A DNA stretch of 64,000 nt from Centropus unirufus (GCA_013397695.1 VYZI01000127.1:1584860-1648859), one strand, 5' to 3'; positions 1 to 13,700 are shown, numbered from the stretch's first letter. Translations and numbers: made by a program. The notes: generated from the letters alone by a model not told the origin.

Positions 1-232
1 CTGTCGTAGCCGATGAAGCTGAGACTCCAATTGTTTATTGTGATCTTCCAATATTTGCATCCTTGCTTCTAGGCGACCTTTATGTTGCCTCAGGAGTTTA
101 GCCTCAGCAATGAGCTCGGCATCTTCGGAAGCATGCTGAGGTGACACAACAGAATCAGGAGGTGACGCAAGAGGGTTTATTCCCCTCCGAAGATGTTGTT
201 CTTTCAGTTGCTCATATTCTATCTGCAGATTC
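1..232 (-). CDS. UTRN: UTRN exon equivalent to dystrophin exon 75 (coiled coil; 3' end off window)
   Basis: This exon starts at 232 with the last base of an Arg codon and runs off the left edge still in frame. It encodes N-L-Q-I-E-Y-E-Q-L-K, a Pro/Ser-rich stretch (A-S-P-P-D-S-V-V-S-P) and then A-E-A-K-L-L-R-Q followed by HKGRLEARMQILEDHNKQ. The last two parts form the second coiled-coil helix, which binds dystrobrevin. The sequence is almost the same in dystrophin, but the flanking H-A-S-E-D-A-E-L is utrophin-like. From the family pattern only about four more codons are expected beyond the window edge. The acceptor is tataccag. Confidence 0.96.
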
Positions 233-611
233 CTGGTATATTGCAAAAAGGAGGATAACAATGACAATCAAGCATATTAAAATAAAAAGCTTCTTTAGAT
301 CAACTGATGTTATCATCACCTCCAACAAAGAACACACAAGTAGCTCAAAGACAGCGTCTTGACTTGTAGTTTAAGGGGAAAAAAATCCACATAAACTAAA
401 AAAGTAGAAGTGAACCCTAATGTATTTCATCACAGATCCATCCTCTTCTACCTAGCAGATTTAGCTTATGGACATATGCCTTGACTGCATTGTTTTTTGC
501 CAAAATCATGACTCCTAGATCCATTTCATCTCCAACAACTATACAGAGTACATACAAGGCTCAAACAAAATGAGATGACAATTCAGATAGCAGGTAAGAT
601 AATTACAAGAC
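233..611 (-). other. Intron between exons 74- and 75-equivalents (379 bp)
   Basis: A short intron that starts with the weak donor gtcttg and ends with ccag. It is AT-rich and holds no repeat or open frame that I can support. Confidence 0.9.
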
Positions 612-770
612 CTTTGCTCTTCCTCAAGGTCAGCAATGATGCGCTCCAGCTCTCCTCGCTCTTCCTTTTCCACTGACTTGAGTATCTGAGCAGGACTCTG
701 TGGCTGACTTCCAGGTAACTCTCCTCCCAGCGTCTGACAGTACTGCTGGATAAGGGCATGCTCATCCTCT
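612..770 (-). CDS. UTRN: UTRN exon equivalent to dystrophin exon 74 (syntrophin binding, start of coiled coil)
   Basis: This 159-bp exon encodes E-D-E-H-A-L-I-Q-Q-Y-C-Q-T-L-G-G, S-Q-P-Q-S-P-A-Q-I-L-K-S and EERGELERIIADLEEEQR. The last part begins the leucine-heptad coiled coil that pairs with dystrobrevins. This block is diagnostic for utrophin over dystrophin. The acceptor is attgttctag. The donor is unusual: AAAG followed by gtcttg, with no consensus base from +3 to +6. It is nevertheless the only nearby GT that keeps the frame with the next exon. Confidence 0.95.
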
Positions 771-1343
771 CTAGAACAATAAAACAACAGAGATAAAGAC
801 AGAGCAGTAAACCATCTATTACGTGAGCAAACATTTTTGTCATTTTTTGTAAAATTACTGTAGGACTACACATTCCCATTTACAAATAAATGGATCAGTA
901 GCCAGCAAACTGAGATATCAACACTTTTTTGGCTCGGCTGGACCTTCAAAATATAGATGATTTTCAACAAGAAAATTGTCCTAAGAGTTAACACAAGCTT
1001 TAACCTGCTTCCTCGTCCACTTCAACATAGAATTTGTTTCCTTTTAGATTATGGTACAAGTAGAAAAGGAATGCAAACTGGAACCTATAGAGCTGTGACA
1101 TTTTTCCAGTCACATAAAATACCCTCAACATTTCAAGCAGAATGGCTGACAAATGTTCCCTTACATCATCGAACATACCAACTTTTACAATTAGTGTTTG
1201 GAATAATGCAATTTTTGCAGGCATCCTTGGGGACATATTGGCTGCTTTCACTGGGTCTAAGTTCTATGTTACAGCTTATGAAGTTCATACTGTGCATCTA
1301 TAGCCAAAGTTCCTGGCACTCTTAAGAAGTATGAGTTACTTAC
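771..1343 (-). other. Intron between exons 73- and 74-equivalents (573 bp)
   Basis: Bounded by gtaagt and ctag. Open frames on both strands across 957-1325 show no similarity to any family I recognise and no codon pattern of a real exon. I see no repeat. Confidence 0.9.
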
Positions 1344-1409
1344 ACGCTTCCTGTGGTGGAGCTACTGTCTGTGAGAAAGGAGCCATTGGTCCTTTCCATC
1401 TGTGCAAGC
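1344..1409 (-). CDS. UTRN: UTRN exon equivalent to dystrophin exon 73 (syntrophin-binding segment)
   Basis: This 66-bp exon encodes L, AQMERTNGSFLTDSSSTTG and S, with split codons at both ends. In dystrophin, the exons matching this one and the next carry syntrophin-binding sites and are alternatively spliced. The Ser/Thr-rich end is the utrophin form. The acceptor is gcctttcag and the donor gtaagt. Confidence 0.96.
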
Positions 1410-2928
1410 CTGAAAGGCAGGGAAAGAACATGACTTTCAGAGCACACACTGTACAATTTAAAACAGAAGCACTGTGAAAAGTCAATTCTACTCAGAAACA
1501 GCTCAGATATGACAATCATGGTATACATGAATAGAAATGTCTATATTTTATGACAAAACCCTATAATCCAGAGGACTTTCATGAGAAACTTATGCTATGA
1601 TTAACTAATTCTACTTGCCAAACAACAAAGAACAAGTATACTTTCTATCTGTAGTATAATTATCATTAGCACCACCACAAGTCTCATGGTAAAATTAGTT
1701 AAAGAGATGTTTTCGCAGATGGTTTTCTTTTCGCATTTTAAAAAGCTGGACTAACAAAAGAGGATGAATATAGCACATGCAACATCTGAAAGTATGCTTG
1801 GAAAATAACACCATGCTGTGGACAGACAAGTTCTGGAAAAAATAAACCCCAGTGTAGATACATGCAGCCATTGCCTAAGGATCCTCATTTTGGAAGGTAC
1901 CAAAGTTAAACGACTGAATTATTATAATGTATAGATAAGGCCATAGAGCATTTTAAAACTGTAGCAGAGTTTTTCTGTCTAATATTCTAGGCAAGGTATA
2001 CCTTATGAAGACACTTTATGATAGATCCAGAAAAATCTAGGAATGCTCAATGCTGTGAACATGTACTATACTGCACCAAGAACATACTTCCTTTACTATA
2101 ACAATATATTAATTTCATACATATTTTTGCAAGTGTGTTATGCATTATTATAGGCACCTCCAAACTTTTTTCTGAAAGAAGTATGCAAGGCCTTAAGGAA
2201 ATGGGTACTTTGTTGTTGTCTTTTTGCATGGACCAAGCTTGCTCATCTGTACATTTGTTAATATTCCTCAGGGTTGAAGGAGGATAAACAAATGCACACA
2301 GGATGATTTTGTCTTAATTGATTAATCCTCATCCTATCTGGGCTAGGGTGGGACATTGTGCTCCAACACTTCTTCTGAAGCAAAGGACAAGATCCTAAGT
2401 GACTAGAAACATTCAGGTCATCTTTGTTCCAGGGCTTCTCAAACAGAGAAATATTGAGATGCACTTGGCATGATAAATATTTTATCATGAAAGGCCTAGG
2501 GTGACCCCATGAAAGCCAGAACATAAAAGGTCTGTAATTATTATATGCTCTGCTGAAAGCCAGCAGTAACAGATAGTGTCAAAATATCACAGAAGAAAAT
2601 GAAAACTTGGGTCTAAAATCCTATATACAAGTTCAGTTTATTTCAGAGGTTAAAAAAGAAGCAGCAAAAGTAAACAAGCACATTTTAGACATAATGCACA
2701 GTAATTCTGCAAGTTTCTATTCTGTACGACAGATGACAGAATTAATACATCTGTTTTACATTTAATATGACTATATTCAAAAGCTGATGATTGAAAAACA
2801 TTTTACTTAATTTTAAATACAGAGAATTATATCTTCTTAACAAACAATGTGCAGCCAGTAGAGTATATTAAACTCTGCAGGAATCAATCACAAACTGCTG
2901 TGTACTGGTAACAAACTGCATCTCTTAC
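1410..2928 (-). other. Intron between exons 72- and 73-equivalents (1.5 kb)
   Basis: Bounded by gtaaga and tcag. AT-rich sequence without a recognisable repeat, RNA gene or coding segment. Confidence 0.9.
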
Positions 2929-2994
2929 CTAGTAGCATACTGCTCTATCCTGGAGTGTGTGTCATCATGAAACAGCTGTGGAGACTGCGACGGA
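2929..2994 (-). CDS. UTRN: UTRN exon equivalent to dystrophin exon 72
   Basis: This 66-bp exon encodes P-S-Q-S-P-Q-L-F-H then [13 protein letters not shown]. It is the linker between the cysteine-rich region and the syntrophin-binding segment. The dystrophin exon has the same length and a related D-D-T-H-S-R core. The acceptor is aaaaactag, with a poor pyrimidine tract; the donor is gtaaga. Exon length is a multiple of three, so it can be skipped in frame. Confidence 0.96.
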
Positions 2995-3230
2995 CTAGTT
3001 TTAAAAAACACATATCCATTAGTCGTGTCTAAAGTAATTCATGATATTGAACACATTTTTCAAGTAAGTTAGATTGATGACAAATAAATAAATTCACAAT
3101 ATTGCCCAAGGAGTTATTGCTTTGGGTCAGCCATGCCCTATAGCTCATGCACATCAAATTAGCAGGAACTGAGCTAATTGAAAGGACCAGTACACTAAGC
3201 TTTCCCGACCAAGGGGTTGTGCATACTCAC

Positions 3231-3269
3231 TCATATTGCTCTGGCCACATACTGATGAGAGTGATAGGA
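3231..3269 (-). CDS. UTRN: UTRN exon equivalent to dystrophin exon 71 (39-bp small exon)
   Basis: This very small exon of 39 bp encodes PITLISMWPEQYD with split first and last codons. It is a multiple of three, so skipping it would keep the frame; the matching exon of dystrophin is alternatively spliced in several tissues. The acceptor is ccttgcag, the donor gtgagt. I M W in place of dystrophin's I N F W and Q-Y-D at the end fit utrophin. It lies only 236 bp from the next exon. Confidence 0.96.
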   Translation of the reverse strand, partial: SYHSHQYVARAI

Positions 3270-4645
3270 CTGCAAGGAAGACAAAAAAAAAAGAAACTAT
3301 GAAACAAACTTTAGTGCCACCTAAGCCAGAGAAAGCTGAAGAAACAAAATATTTTTAACCTGTAACCTGTACCAAAATCAAGTGTTATTGACTGAACTGC
3401 AATCCATAAACCGTAATCAGTTCACTTAAATCTGCTCAAGTACTTGACCATTCACTTTAACTAGGAAATATATTTACAAAAATAAATAATTACGAAGAAA
3501 AAGTGAACCACTGACAACAAAAAGATACCATAAGTCAAAGTAATCAATGCTTATTTTCCTACTGCATAAAAATAATCAGAGGTACATAGATCTTGTATTA
3601 CGGTCTGACTCTTAACACTACTTAGGATTTTTTATTTTTATTTAAGGAGCAGATTAATTTTGCCACCTGCAGGGGAGAGAACCAATATCAACAGTTTCCT
3701 CAACCCAATGCTGGCAGTTTATTTGTATAATTCCCACGTGACTGAAGCAAGAGTTTTACCCCAACCTGTGATTACACTTCTAACATTGCTATTTCTGGCA
3801 TATTTTATCAGATCAAAGCAGCTTTGCTTCCCTGTATTAGTGGCAGCTGAAGACTGCCCAGGCAAGTATCATTTTAACATCCGAATGTCTGTTGCTTCCT
3901 TAGAGGCCAGACCATCAATCATGCCAACTTTCAGATAATTTCCTTCTGTTTCTTAAACTGCTAATGAGCAGGGTTGGTTTATTTATGGTAAATGGAATGC
4001 ACAGTCCTTCAGTCATTCAAACAGAGTACAGACAATTACACTGGCCTGCATGCAGAATGCATAGGTTAAAGCTCCCCATTTGCTGTTGCTGGCTAAGTGG
4101 TGCTGCGTTCAGACAGTACAGTAGTACTGCAGACTCCAGGTTGTCAAGGAGAGTCAACCCGTGAAACTACTTCTACCTCCCTGTCAACACATCTTAATTT
4201 TGCTCTTTTAAGAGAGTCCTTTGCTGACAGCTACCAAGTAAGTAAACAAAGTAGAGTATTTCTGCCATCACCATAAGTAATACTGTGGAGACAGAGCGCT
4301 CTCTTTTAGACCACCTGTATTTCTGAAGCTTGTGGGAGCCCAATCAGTTAAAAGATTTCTGTCTCCAGGGAGTTTGAGATAGCCAAATAAGCAGTCTCCA
4401 AAAACTTGTCTCCCCAAAGCTGTAAAAAAGCCATTCAGCCCCTCCAATGTTACTTTTTGACATCCACGGCTTTATGATAAAGTGTTTACAAAAATCAATG
4501 AATAAAATGTTACTTTTTCAAAAACAGGCAAGATCTGCTAATAAGGCAAAACAACTAATAGAAAATAATACAGCACAAGGCTGCAGAACTCTACAGCTCT
4601 ACAACTGCTGTTGATTATTTCTTGGGTTTCTATAATCAAGCTTAC
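3270..4645 (-). other. Intron between exons 70- and 71-equivalents (1.4 kb)
   Basis: Bounded by gtaagc and tgcag. A plus-strand open frame at about 3660-3938 has no recognisable domain and is taken as chance. No repeat was recognised. Confidence 0.9.
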
Positions 4646-4782
4646 GTCTCCAGGTTGTCACCCTCCAATACTGTTTGCACAGGTAGGTAGCCAAGCCGGG
4701 GATGCTTTGCAAAATACTTCTTTGACCGGAACTTATTCTTCAGCACCTTTGTGAAGTCCCGTACATCCTCTCCAGATGTTGT
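4646..4782 (-). CDS. UTRN: UTRN exon equivalent to dystrophin exon 70 (after ZZ finger)
   Basis: This 137-bp exon encodes [45 protein letters not shown]. It ends the cysteine-rich region. The pair R-S-K-K-Y-F is the utrophin form; dystrophin has R-T-K-R-Y-F. The acceptor is ctttttaag, AAG rather than the usual CAG or TAG but behind a long T-rich tract. The donor is gtaagc. Confidence 0.97.
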
Positions 4783-7700
4783 CTTAAAAAGTTAAAATAA
4801 ATAAAATTGAACATTGTTAAATAACATTGAGATAACACTGCTGCTACTATCCTGAAAAAGAACTTCAAAATGTTAATGATATTGAAACTGCCTTTTTAGA
4901 TTCCTGAAATATGGTACAATAGTAATGGTAATGCATCTACACATTCTCTTCTATTGGAAAAAAAAGAAGTGAAGCTTCAGATTCCCAGCAATAAATGCAC
5001 TGGATTTACCAATTACTTTATAAATGAGAGAAAAACAAATCTTAAAGTAAACACAACCAGTCTTGGAAAACAAATTTAATTTTTCAGGGAAAAAAAGGGC
5101 AAAATCAGTTTGCCAGATAAGGCCATACTCTTAGCCACTGAAAGCAATCTTGACAGTAGGCTTATACACAGGAATTTTACAGGAATTTTCTGATTCATCC
5201 CACATAAAAAAACCACCTTGTAATGGCTCTGCTGAAAGAATACAGCTAACAATAATAGCTTTGGGATCTTTGGTTTTTTTAATTTTAAAAAAAAGCTAAT
5301 ACAGCTCTCTGTATTCACAAAGCACTTAAAAATACTCATTGCTTTACATTCCATACCTAAACTCCGAAACTTTATCATGAGATGGGAGCAGTGTGTTCTA
5401 AACCATTCTCTGCTGCAATGGCCAAAGTTTTCATAAGCAGGTTTTCAAGCTACCAGATGTCTTTCTGTAGGTTTGTGCCACCATCTGTATTATTCCAGAC
5501 CCCCAAAAATCCCCCCCGCCCAGATGAATTGACAGCCCTTGTACAGGCAGTGTTCAAAGGCACACTCAGAGGCCGGCCTGATGAGAACAATCAGTGCCTG
5601 AAGTAACAAAGGTGCAGATTGATTCAGTTGCCTCTTTACTGCTAAAGAATAAGACTAGCAAAAAACCCAGCTGCAAGATCCTGCAAGTCTTAATTTACAA
5701 GTTACAGTCAGCCACTTCCACCCCCATCCCCAAGCAGCAGTTTTTATGGGTCCCCACTGATGCAGCCTCTTTCAAAACTCACAGGTGCTCAGCCCCATGC
5801 CTCAGCCCCACGTGAAATTGTGTTCTCTACCACAAAATTAAAACCGCTTTTAAAAATCAGTTCAACCGGAGATAATCACAGCAATAATGGCAGCACTGGT
5901 TTGGTAATACTATTCAGTTAACTTCTGCTACAAAAGCAGGGATACGAGCCAAACATGCAGGCATAAAATACAAGGCGAAAACGGCAATGAAGAGACCTGC
6001 AGCTATGTCTTCGAAGTATATGTGCTTACAGACTGTAGTGAGTACTTAAACAAAACAGTCCCCCTGTAGCAGTTACTGTTCGGCATTTCCTCTCACAACC
6101 GCAGTGAAGAAAAAGTGGCCATTCGCCTCCTGCATTAGCTGAAGACTTGCAATAGCTTCTGCTGATTTCCAGCCCAAATTTCATAAGATAGTTTCTTACA
6201 TTAATACTACAAAGAGGCCGAGAAGCATAGTAGGTAAACTATTCTCTGATTTTCTTCTCTTTCAGTAAAATATAAAAATACTTCCCTATTCACCCAAGTA
6301 TTTCAATGTGCAAATATTTCAGTTACAAACCCCACAATGCAGACCAAATAAGCAAAAAAACCAAATTTTTGATAATCAAACTGATGCTGTTAAGTGTTTT
6401 GCATATCTACCTTTTACAAGTAATAAAAAATTCAGCAAATTTGGGATTAAGAGGTGTTTGAACCTCTGAATTTTAATACAGGTAAATTCAAGGAGGGCTT
6501 ACAAAATCACTTTCAGAAAGGATCCTCTCCAATCAATGCATCATCCAAACAAGGAACACAAAGCAGCCCAAAGGGCAGCTTGTTCTCACACAACAGTAAC
6601 TCAGCAGATGGAACTCTGTCCCAAGGCCAAGGGATGAAAGTTTTAGTACCTACACACTGCAGAAACAAACGTTTACTGAGATGACAAACTTTTCCACCCA
6701 TGTATTCTTTATTTGGTACAACAGCCTGATTCAGATCCTTGGAAAGACTAATACGATTGTATACTGACTGAAGACAATCGATACTAACCTTTTAAATCCG
6801 AGCAGATATGAAAGGACTATTTTAATTTACACACAACTAAATTGCAAGTCTTAGAAATACTTCTGTGGTTTTTGCACATAACCACACTACACAACCCAAA
6901 CAAAGATCATGCCAAGAGACATTTGCTATAAAATTTTACTTTCGAGAAAGAATAGCCAGGGACTGTTGTGTAAAATCGATCTACTGAAGTAAAATCAACA
7001 CATAGCTTGTAAACTTCCTTACATCATGGCATTGCGACTACTTCCACATGAGTCAACAGCAAAAATACCACCATAATTACCGAACTAATTCAAAAGCAAA
7101 GCAAAGAATCCTTGCCTTCACTGAAAAATTTCAGTCAAGATCACAGAAAAATTTCAGTCAAGATCACAGTTTTGTACTCAATTTAAAATCTCAGTTCTTA
7201 GAATCAGATAAAGTGCAGGAAGGAATGACTAAGATCCATGCCTAACGCATGAAACTAACTACAAAAACATCTATAAAAGAAGGATTCAAGGAGAAAATCT
7301 GTAGCAATCTTTCAAATCCCAGCCAGGCATAAATGGAGTCATGAGTCACAAGCCAAAACCAGACAACATAACTTGTAAACTAACAGACATTTAAGAAACT
7401 CAGTTTTACATGGAAAGTAGCAGAAAAAAACAGAATATGCTGAGAAATTACTTTCAGATATAGGTTAAAAAACCCAGTTGCTATGTATTTTTGATATATT
7501 ACAAATTCCTTCCTGAGGAAAAAATACTAATGAGACTGTAATAAAGCAGCTGAAAAGTTCCAAATTAAATAATATACAACATAAAGTCAATACGAATAAA
7601 GAAATATATAAAACTTAACATGGGAATAAATACAAAACTTATATACATCGTTTTCTCACTATTCTCTTTCTTAAAAGAAAAAATAAAGGGATAATGAAAG

Positions 7701-10700
7701 CCCAAACAATTTCCCATTCCTTTCACTACACCTCCCAATGTAAAAGGACAAGTCTGCATCTAAGCCATTCTTTGAATTACATTTCTTATGCTATGTCTAA
7801 TGCAAACCCAAAGATTTGTTCTAAGAGACACATAGGAGACGAATCCCAGAACAGATGTGAACCTCACTAATGAATGCCTTCATTAACCCCAGCCAGATAT
7901 TCATGGGCTATGAGGAAGCTGGAGGGAAACGTAGAGGTATTCAGTTCTCACAATAATCAAGTTCCAAGAAAATATATTATAGATTATAAGTCATGCTCAG
8001 TGCTTCAAATTCTGTAGTATAAAAGAACACCTATGTCATTTAAAAGAACTTTAATTTGCTCTTCAATAGAAGCTCTAGTAGACATTATTTAATTTGATAC
8101 CATTTGATGCTCTTCAAATGCTTCGGTAAATGTTAAGGTATTAGATTGCTTTTCTAAAAAAAAAACAACCAGAAACCGAAACCCTTTTCTACACCTCCGT
8201 AGGTTTACTTCTTGACATTTTTTTTATCTGCAACATTTGGCAGAAGCTGTACCAGGAATCTGACTCTTCTTGATGTCAAACAAGTTTCTTAGACCCCCTT
8301 ATGTGCAGGTGCGATGATGGCTGCATATTGATACAGCTGTCAGCTAGGTATGACTGGGAGGCTGGGAAATGCCTCAGCAAAGGATGTGGGGTAAAGAGAC
8401 AGACACTTCATTGCTCTAATTATTTTTTCTTACTTGACACTAAAGAATGTAATTCACCAATAATTTGCACGTGTTTAAGAACATTCACTTCCATTCAACA
8501 AAGCATCCAAACTTTTAAAAAGCACAGCTTATTCCTTGGTAGAAGCATGAGTTAGGATATTACAAATACAAAAATTATGTTATTAAAGTTATAACAGCTG
8601 TATTTATGGCTGTCACTACCACATCAGTAATGTTTGCAGTGCGTAAAATTGTGAGACTACCCTTCTCTGACCACTTCCAAAAGGGGTATTTCACAGCAAT
8701 TTCTCACCAAGAGGAGAGACCAATTATAAATTTTGTAGATACTTTAGTTTAGTCCAACAAAATCATGTAATGAACTTGTCACTGATTTTAACAAATTAAG
8801 TTGCAAAAGAGTAGCAGATCACATAAGCCAGCAACCTGAGTAACACAGAGGAAAGCACAGTACCCAGCTGCTAGATATCAAAGGCTACCCTGACCAGATA
8901 ACTGTTCTTCTCAAGGCAAAGAACCATCTCCAAAATCCACAGTTGGAAGTTATATTCTGCATGGGAAACAACCACATTCAACTGTTCTTGCTGCTTTCTT
9001 TAGTATTCCCCACAGAACAATCCATTTGAGAACACTGAAGTGTCATGTTTGGTGCATTGCATTGATAAGCATGTCAAGATGAAACCACTGATTGACTTAA
9101 CGTCAGTTTGTTGCTTACAAAACACTGAGGCTGCTTAATGTTCAGAATCTGTCTTCTCTGGATGTCAGTAGCAATTAAATTTTCAGATGATTTTCCTAGA
9201 GAAGTCTTAATATTATCACTATTACAGATAGGCTTTATTGAGCATGGAAAAATGTAATACGATCTAGGGATGAACTCATTTAAACAATTCTTGACACATT
9301 GCCTATCATGTTCCAAGCTCTTTCAGGGAAATAAATTCTGGTCAACTGGAAGATGAAGAGAATAACATTTGGTACCATCATTTAGTATAGTAAAGGCTAC
9401 GAAGACATCCCCACAGCCCAGTTCCTAAAATAAGGGACTGTGCCTAGGAAGTATAGTAGCATAGAACTATCAAAATTGATTATACTTTGCACTGAGGTCA
9501 GGAAGTAGCACTACTTGCAATGAGAAAATTTTCAGAACTGCTGGTTTGATATTTTTACATTAGCTCAAAAAAAAGCTGCTTTTAAAGCTTTACTGTAGAA
9601 TATAGTAGTTGCAAAGTGGAAACAGTTTGGGGAAAGAAAATGATGAAAATGATGCAATACCTATTTCCATCTGAAATTCAACAAGCCTGCTGCTACAGAA
9701 AGCCACATTTATATAAGTACCACTACTGACAGAATTTCCATTCCAAAAAAACTAAAATAGAAATCACACAGTACTTACCTAGTAGTATTTCCAACTTAGA
9801 TTCTAGGAAAAACTTAAAATTTTTTTCACATACCTCTGTAGAATTCTACATAAAAAATCTTATTTGTCCGTATTTTCAGAGAAAGACTACATAAATGTTA
9901 AAAAAATAACTACAATAACTTTGCATTTCTATTACTGAGACAGTAATGTCTTCAATTTCTTAATCCATCCATCTCTACATCTTGAATGAAAGAAAAAAAA
10001 CATAACCTAAGCCTTTATCACATTTATTTTTTTTCCAGCATCAAAAAAGCTAGCATGTATGCTAAATGTCATTACAGATTAGGAACAATTTGGTATAAAC
10101 AGCCCTACTCTGAAGTTATAAAGTAATTCTCATCTAATGCAAATATTGCAAAACTCATTATATCAGAGAACCATCCCCTTGCAAATCTAATTTTAAAATC
10201 AGATTCCTTTAGCCACTCTCCAAATTAATTACAATTTAAGCAGAATTAACTGAGCTTCTGAGAACTCCCTTCAAACCCTAGACTGAACTGCTTACCTGAA
10301 AACAATTGAAAGGTCTTTCCTCCATCTGTGACTAGGCTGTAGTTCTAAATGTCAGATTCATTAACCAGGGATTTTTTTTCCTCTAATTACTCCTAGTATT
10401 CTTTATATTAATGCATTAGTAAGAGAGAAACTAAATTTTATTATGGCAGTTTGAAAGGTACATGTATTTCTACTGCTTTGCAACACATTACAAAAGGGAC
10501 ATTATAACATCAACAGCCTTTGAATTCAGCTGAAAAGATAAATTAGATGCGCACTTTGTATTAAGGCTAATTGTACTGTAATATAATGGATTCCAAGAAA
10601 CAATTCATTTGCCTTCTTTTTATTATTATTTTCAAATTTTTATTTCAGATAACCAGCTCCATGCTGGTTTTTGGGCATTATTCCATTTAAACATATAAAC

Positions 10701-13700
10701 TATTCTAACTTACTGCAGTGAATTTTGCAATTCTTCACTACTATATAGCATTAAACTAGGTCAATAAGTAAAGACGTTTAGCAACAACTCAGTACATCAA
10801 GCAGTGCATTATTACAAATGCTACTAATAAATGACATGGATTCTTTTTGTGAAATCAATTATTTATTCCTGATCTAATTCAGATGAGGTTAAAATGCATT
10901 TCATGCAGGTACTGATTACAGCAGTCAAATAGGAATATGAGAAGTCTGTTCATGTCATGGGTCATTTCATTTTACAGAAATGGAGCTAGTGAAGTGTACT
11001 TATAGCAGGATCCAAGAAAAATTCCAACTCCCATATTCCAAATTAAGGGGTGTCAGTGCTAAATCTGATTTTATGCATCACGTAGATTATATCACATCTT
11101 TTTTATTCTGCTCTACTATTAAACTGTTCCAATTTCCTTCCTTTACCTCCTATATACTTCCATTCCTTCACTCTTTAATCAAGAATGTCATTCCCATTAT
11201 TATCCTAGAGTGGATTCACCTCATCCCTTCTGTATTTCATGGAACGAATGTTCATGGAAAGAATGGACTTTCGCCTTAAGTTACCTTATTTTGCACTTAA
11301 TGTTGTTTCAAAACTATACTCTTTTTGTAGCAGTAACATTATAATACAAGCTGTCCTTAGTCCCAGGGACAGTGGGGGTTCCATCCATTTCCAGAATATA
11401 TTTTTCTGTACTACAGTACAGAAGGAGGCAAGGCAAAAATCAGTAGCACCGTATTTTTAATGATGTCTAATAAAGGAAAGAAAACACTGCAGCCCTCCAG
11501 ATCCTGACAGTCAGAACAGTCACGGGAATATGGACAAAACAGGGTCTACATCATACCCCAAAAATTGGGACAAAACAAACTCAGAAGATGACCTACCTGT
11601 GGAAAGAAATATTTTTAAGAAGAACTGACCTTCAACCCAAGCCAATTTTAAAGATCACAGATTCTAAGAATAAACATCCATGTTCAGAAAAAGCACAGGA
11701 CCTTCTTCCTACCAGATACTTACAGAAATTAATTTACAGGTGCTTCATAAGACTTATTACTTTTATAATCTTACACAAATAAGAGTGTAGAATGCTAACA
11801 TGGGCTTTGGTATACCTTGAAACATGATATCTAATCATACCCTGACAGAATTCTGACATATTATCCTGTCCAGATGCCTGACCAGAAGAGTCTGGCCTAA
11901 ATTCTGACCTGATGTCTGTTTCATACAGCCTGTCCAGCTGCAAGCATTAAAAAACAGTAATTATTTAAGATGGCTGACTAGTTTTCTTTGTCTTAATACT
12001 TGTGATTGACCTAAAAGTCAGGCATGCATTTGTTAACAGGTTTTAGGCCAAATGAGCATCATCTCTATAGTTCGTTGTAGGCAGATACTGTCAGGTAAAA
12101 GGTCAACAAAATAGCTAGATTGGGCTTCCAGTCACTTAATGTAGATAACCACACCCACAATCAAACAATTTTCAAAAGAAGAAATCAAGCCACATTAATA
12201 AAAGTAATGCCTTCATGGTAAACAAAAAATCCTGTTGTATAAAGTTACAGACCAGGAAATACTCTGAATTGTGCCAAGGACATGTCTAAGTCCAGGCAGC
12301 AGTACAGATAGAACATCTTTTTTGCACATCATCTGCTGAATAAGAAAATATTAGACCATATGTCGAGAAACACCGGTAGCTAAAGCAGCTAAATAATCTA
12401 TATTGCAGATAAATATAATAGACTGCTTTATATAACACATTCTATATAAAATTATGTTTTACACATGTAATATTCTTCCCCTGAAATATCTGCTGTAATT
12501 TCAAAACAGCCAATAAGTGTCTTAAGAAGGTGAGAATGGAAAAGAGGAGACAGAAGGACAAAATTGGTGACTACAAACCGTTGGTGAATACAAACATTAG
12601 AATAGACTGAAAAGCAAAAAACCTACTTCAAAGAACTTCCTCAGGATGTAGCCTGGCATGTCAAGTTATCAATCAAATCATAACATTAGGTTATAGAGTT
12701 AATGAAAATAAATTAACTCATGTTTTTTGCTGATCATAAAAAAAGCAAAAACGCAATTAACAGAATTTTAATTAATTTACGGGACACATACTGGATAAAA
12801 AACAGTGGGAAAACCCTGCTAATAAGCCCAGCTACTACAGCAATAGAAAGACAGTTGAATAACTCAATGATATTTTTGTAATGAAAGAACCCACAGAAAA
12901 TTTCAATGCTGTGGGAAATATACCCTCTTTCATTAGCTCTAGTTACATTCTGTTCTGAATTTTTCCTGAGCATACAGAACTTGCACCACCATTGTTTAAA
13001 TTCTATACCAAGTATCCTATTAATTTATTTCTGACTGAGTTTAAAATTCTTAGGAATGTAAACACATACCAGATTAGAAAATTGAAAGAGCTATTTGTAT
13101 GAATGAAGTGACCCACTCCTCCACTTAAAGTCTCCTAGAAACTTTCATAGAACAAGTGTTTTGAGGATTCATTAGGAAAATATTGTGTTTCAGGCAAACC
13201 TCTCACACCACTTTTTGTTAGAAATTGTCAGTTTCATTTATTTTCCTTCCAGCTACACACTAATTTTTAAAAATTGATCAGTAATTACTCAGGGAATAAC
13301 GCATGACTTTTTCAACTATGCTTTCATGAAGCAGGTGTAATGTTGGACCTGAAAGTAAAGAACAAACACCTTGAAAAATATGAAAGTGAATTACTACATC
13401 GTATATTCTTGACTATGGAATACCAATAGTAAAGTAAGTCCCTTTCCTCAGACATTTCTCACTCCTATAGTGTGTTTGCATGTGCAAGTATACAAGTACT
13501 GCAATTATATTTAATTTTGCAGCTTTATTTTTACAAAACTGAAGTTAAAGCTCTCTCAGAGATGGATACTTCTACCCATTTCTATAGAATCTGAACACTG
13601 CCCACGTGAAGTCAGCAGCACTAGAAAAGTCCCTGATGAATTCCAAAGAGAAACACGGGAAGACAGGCTGTAACAAAGACATACGAAGAAATCCTGGCAG

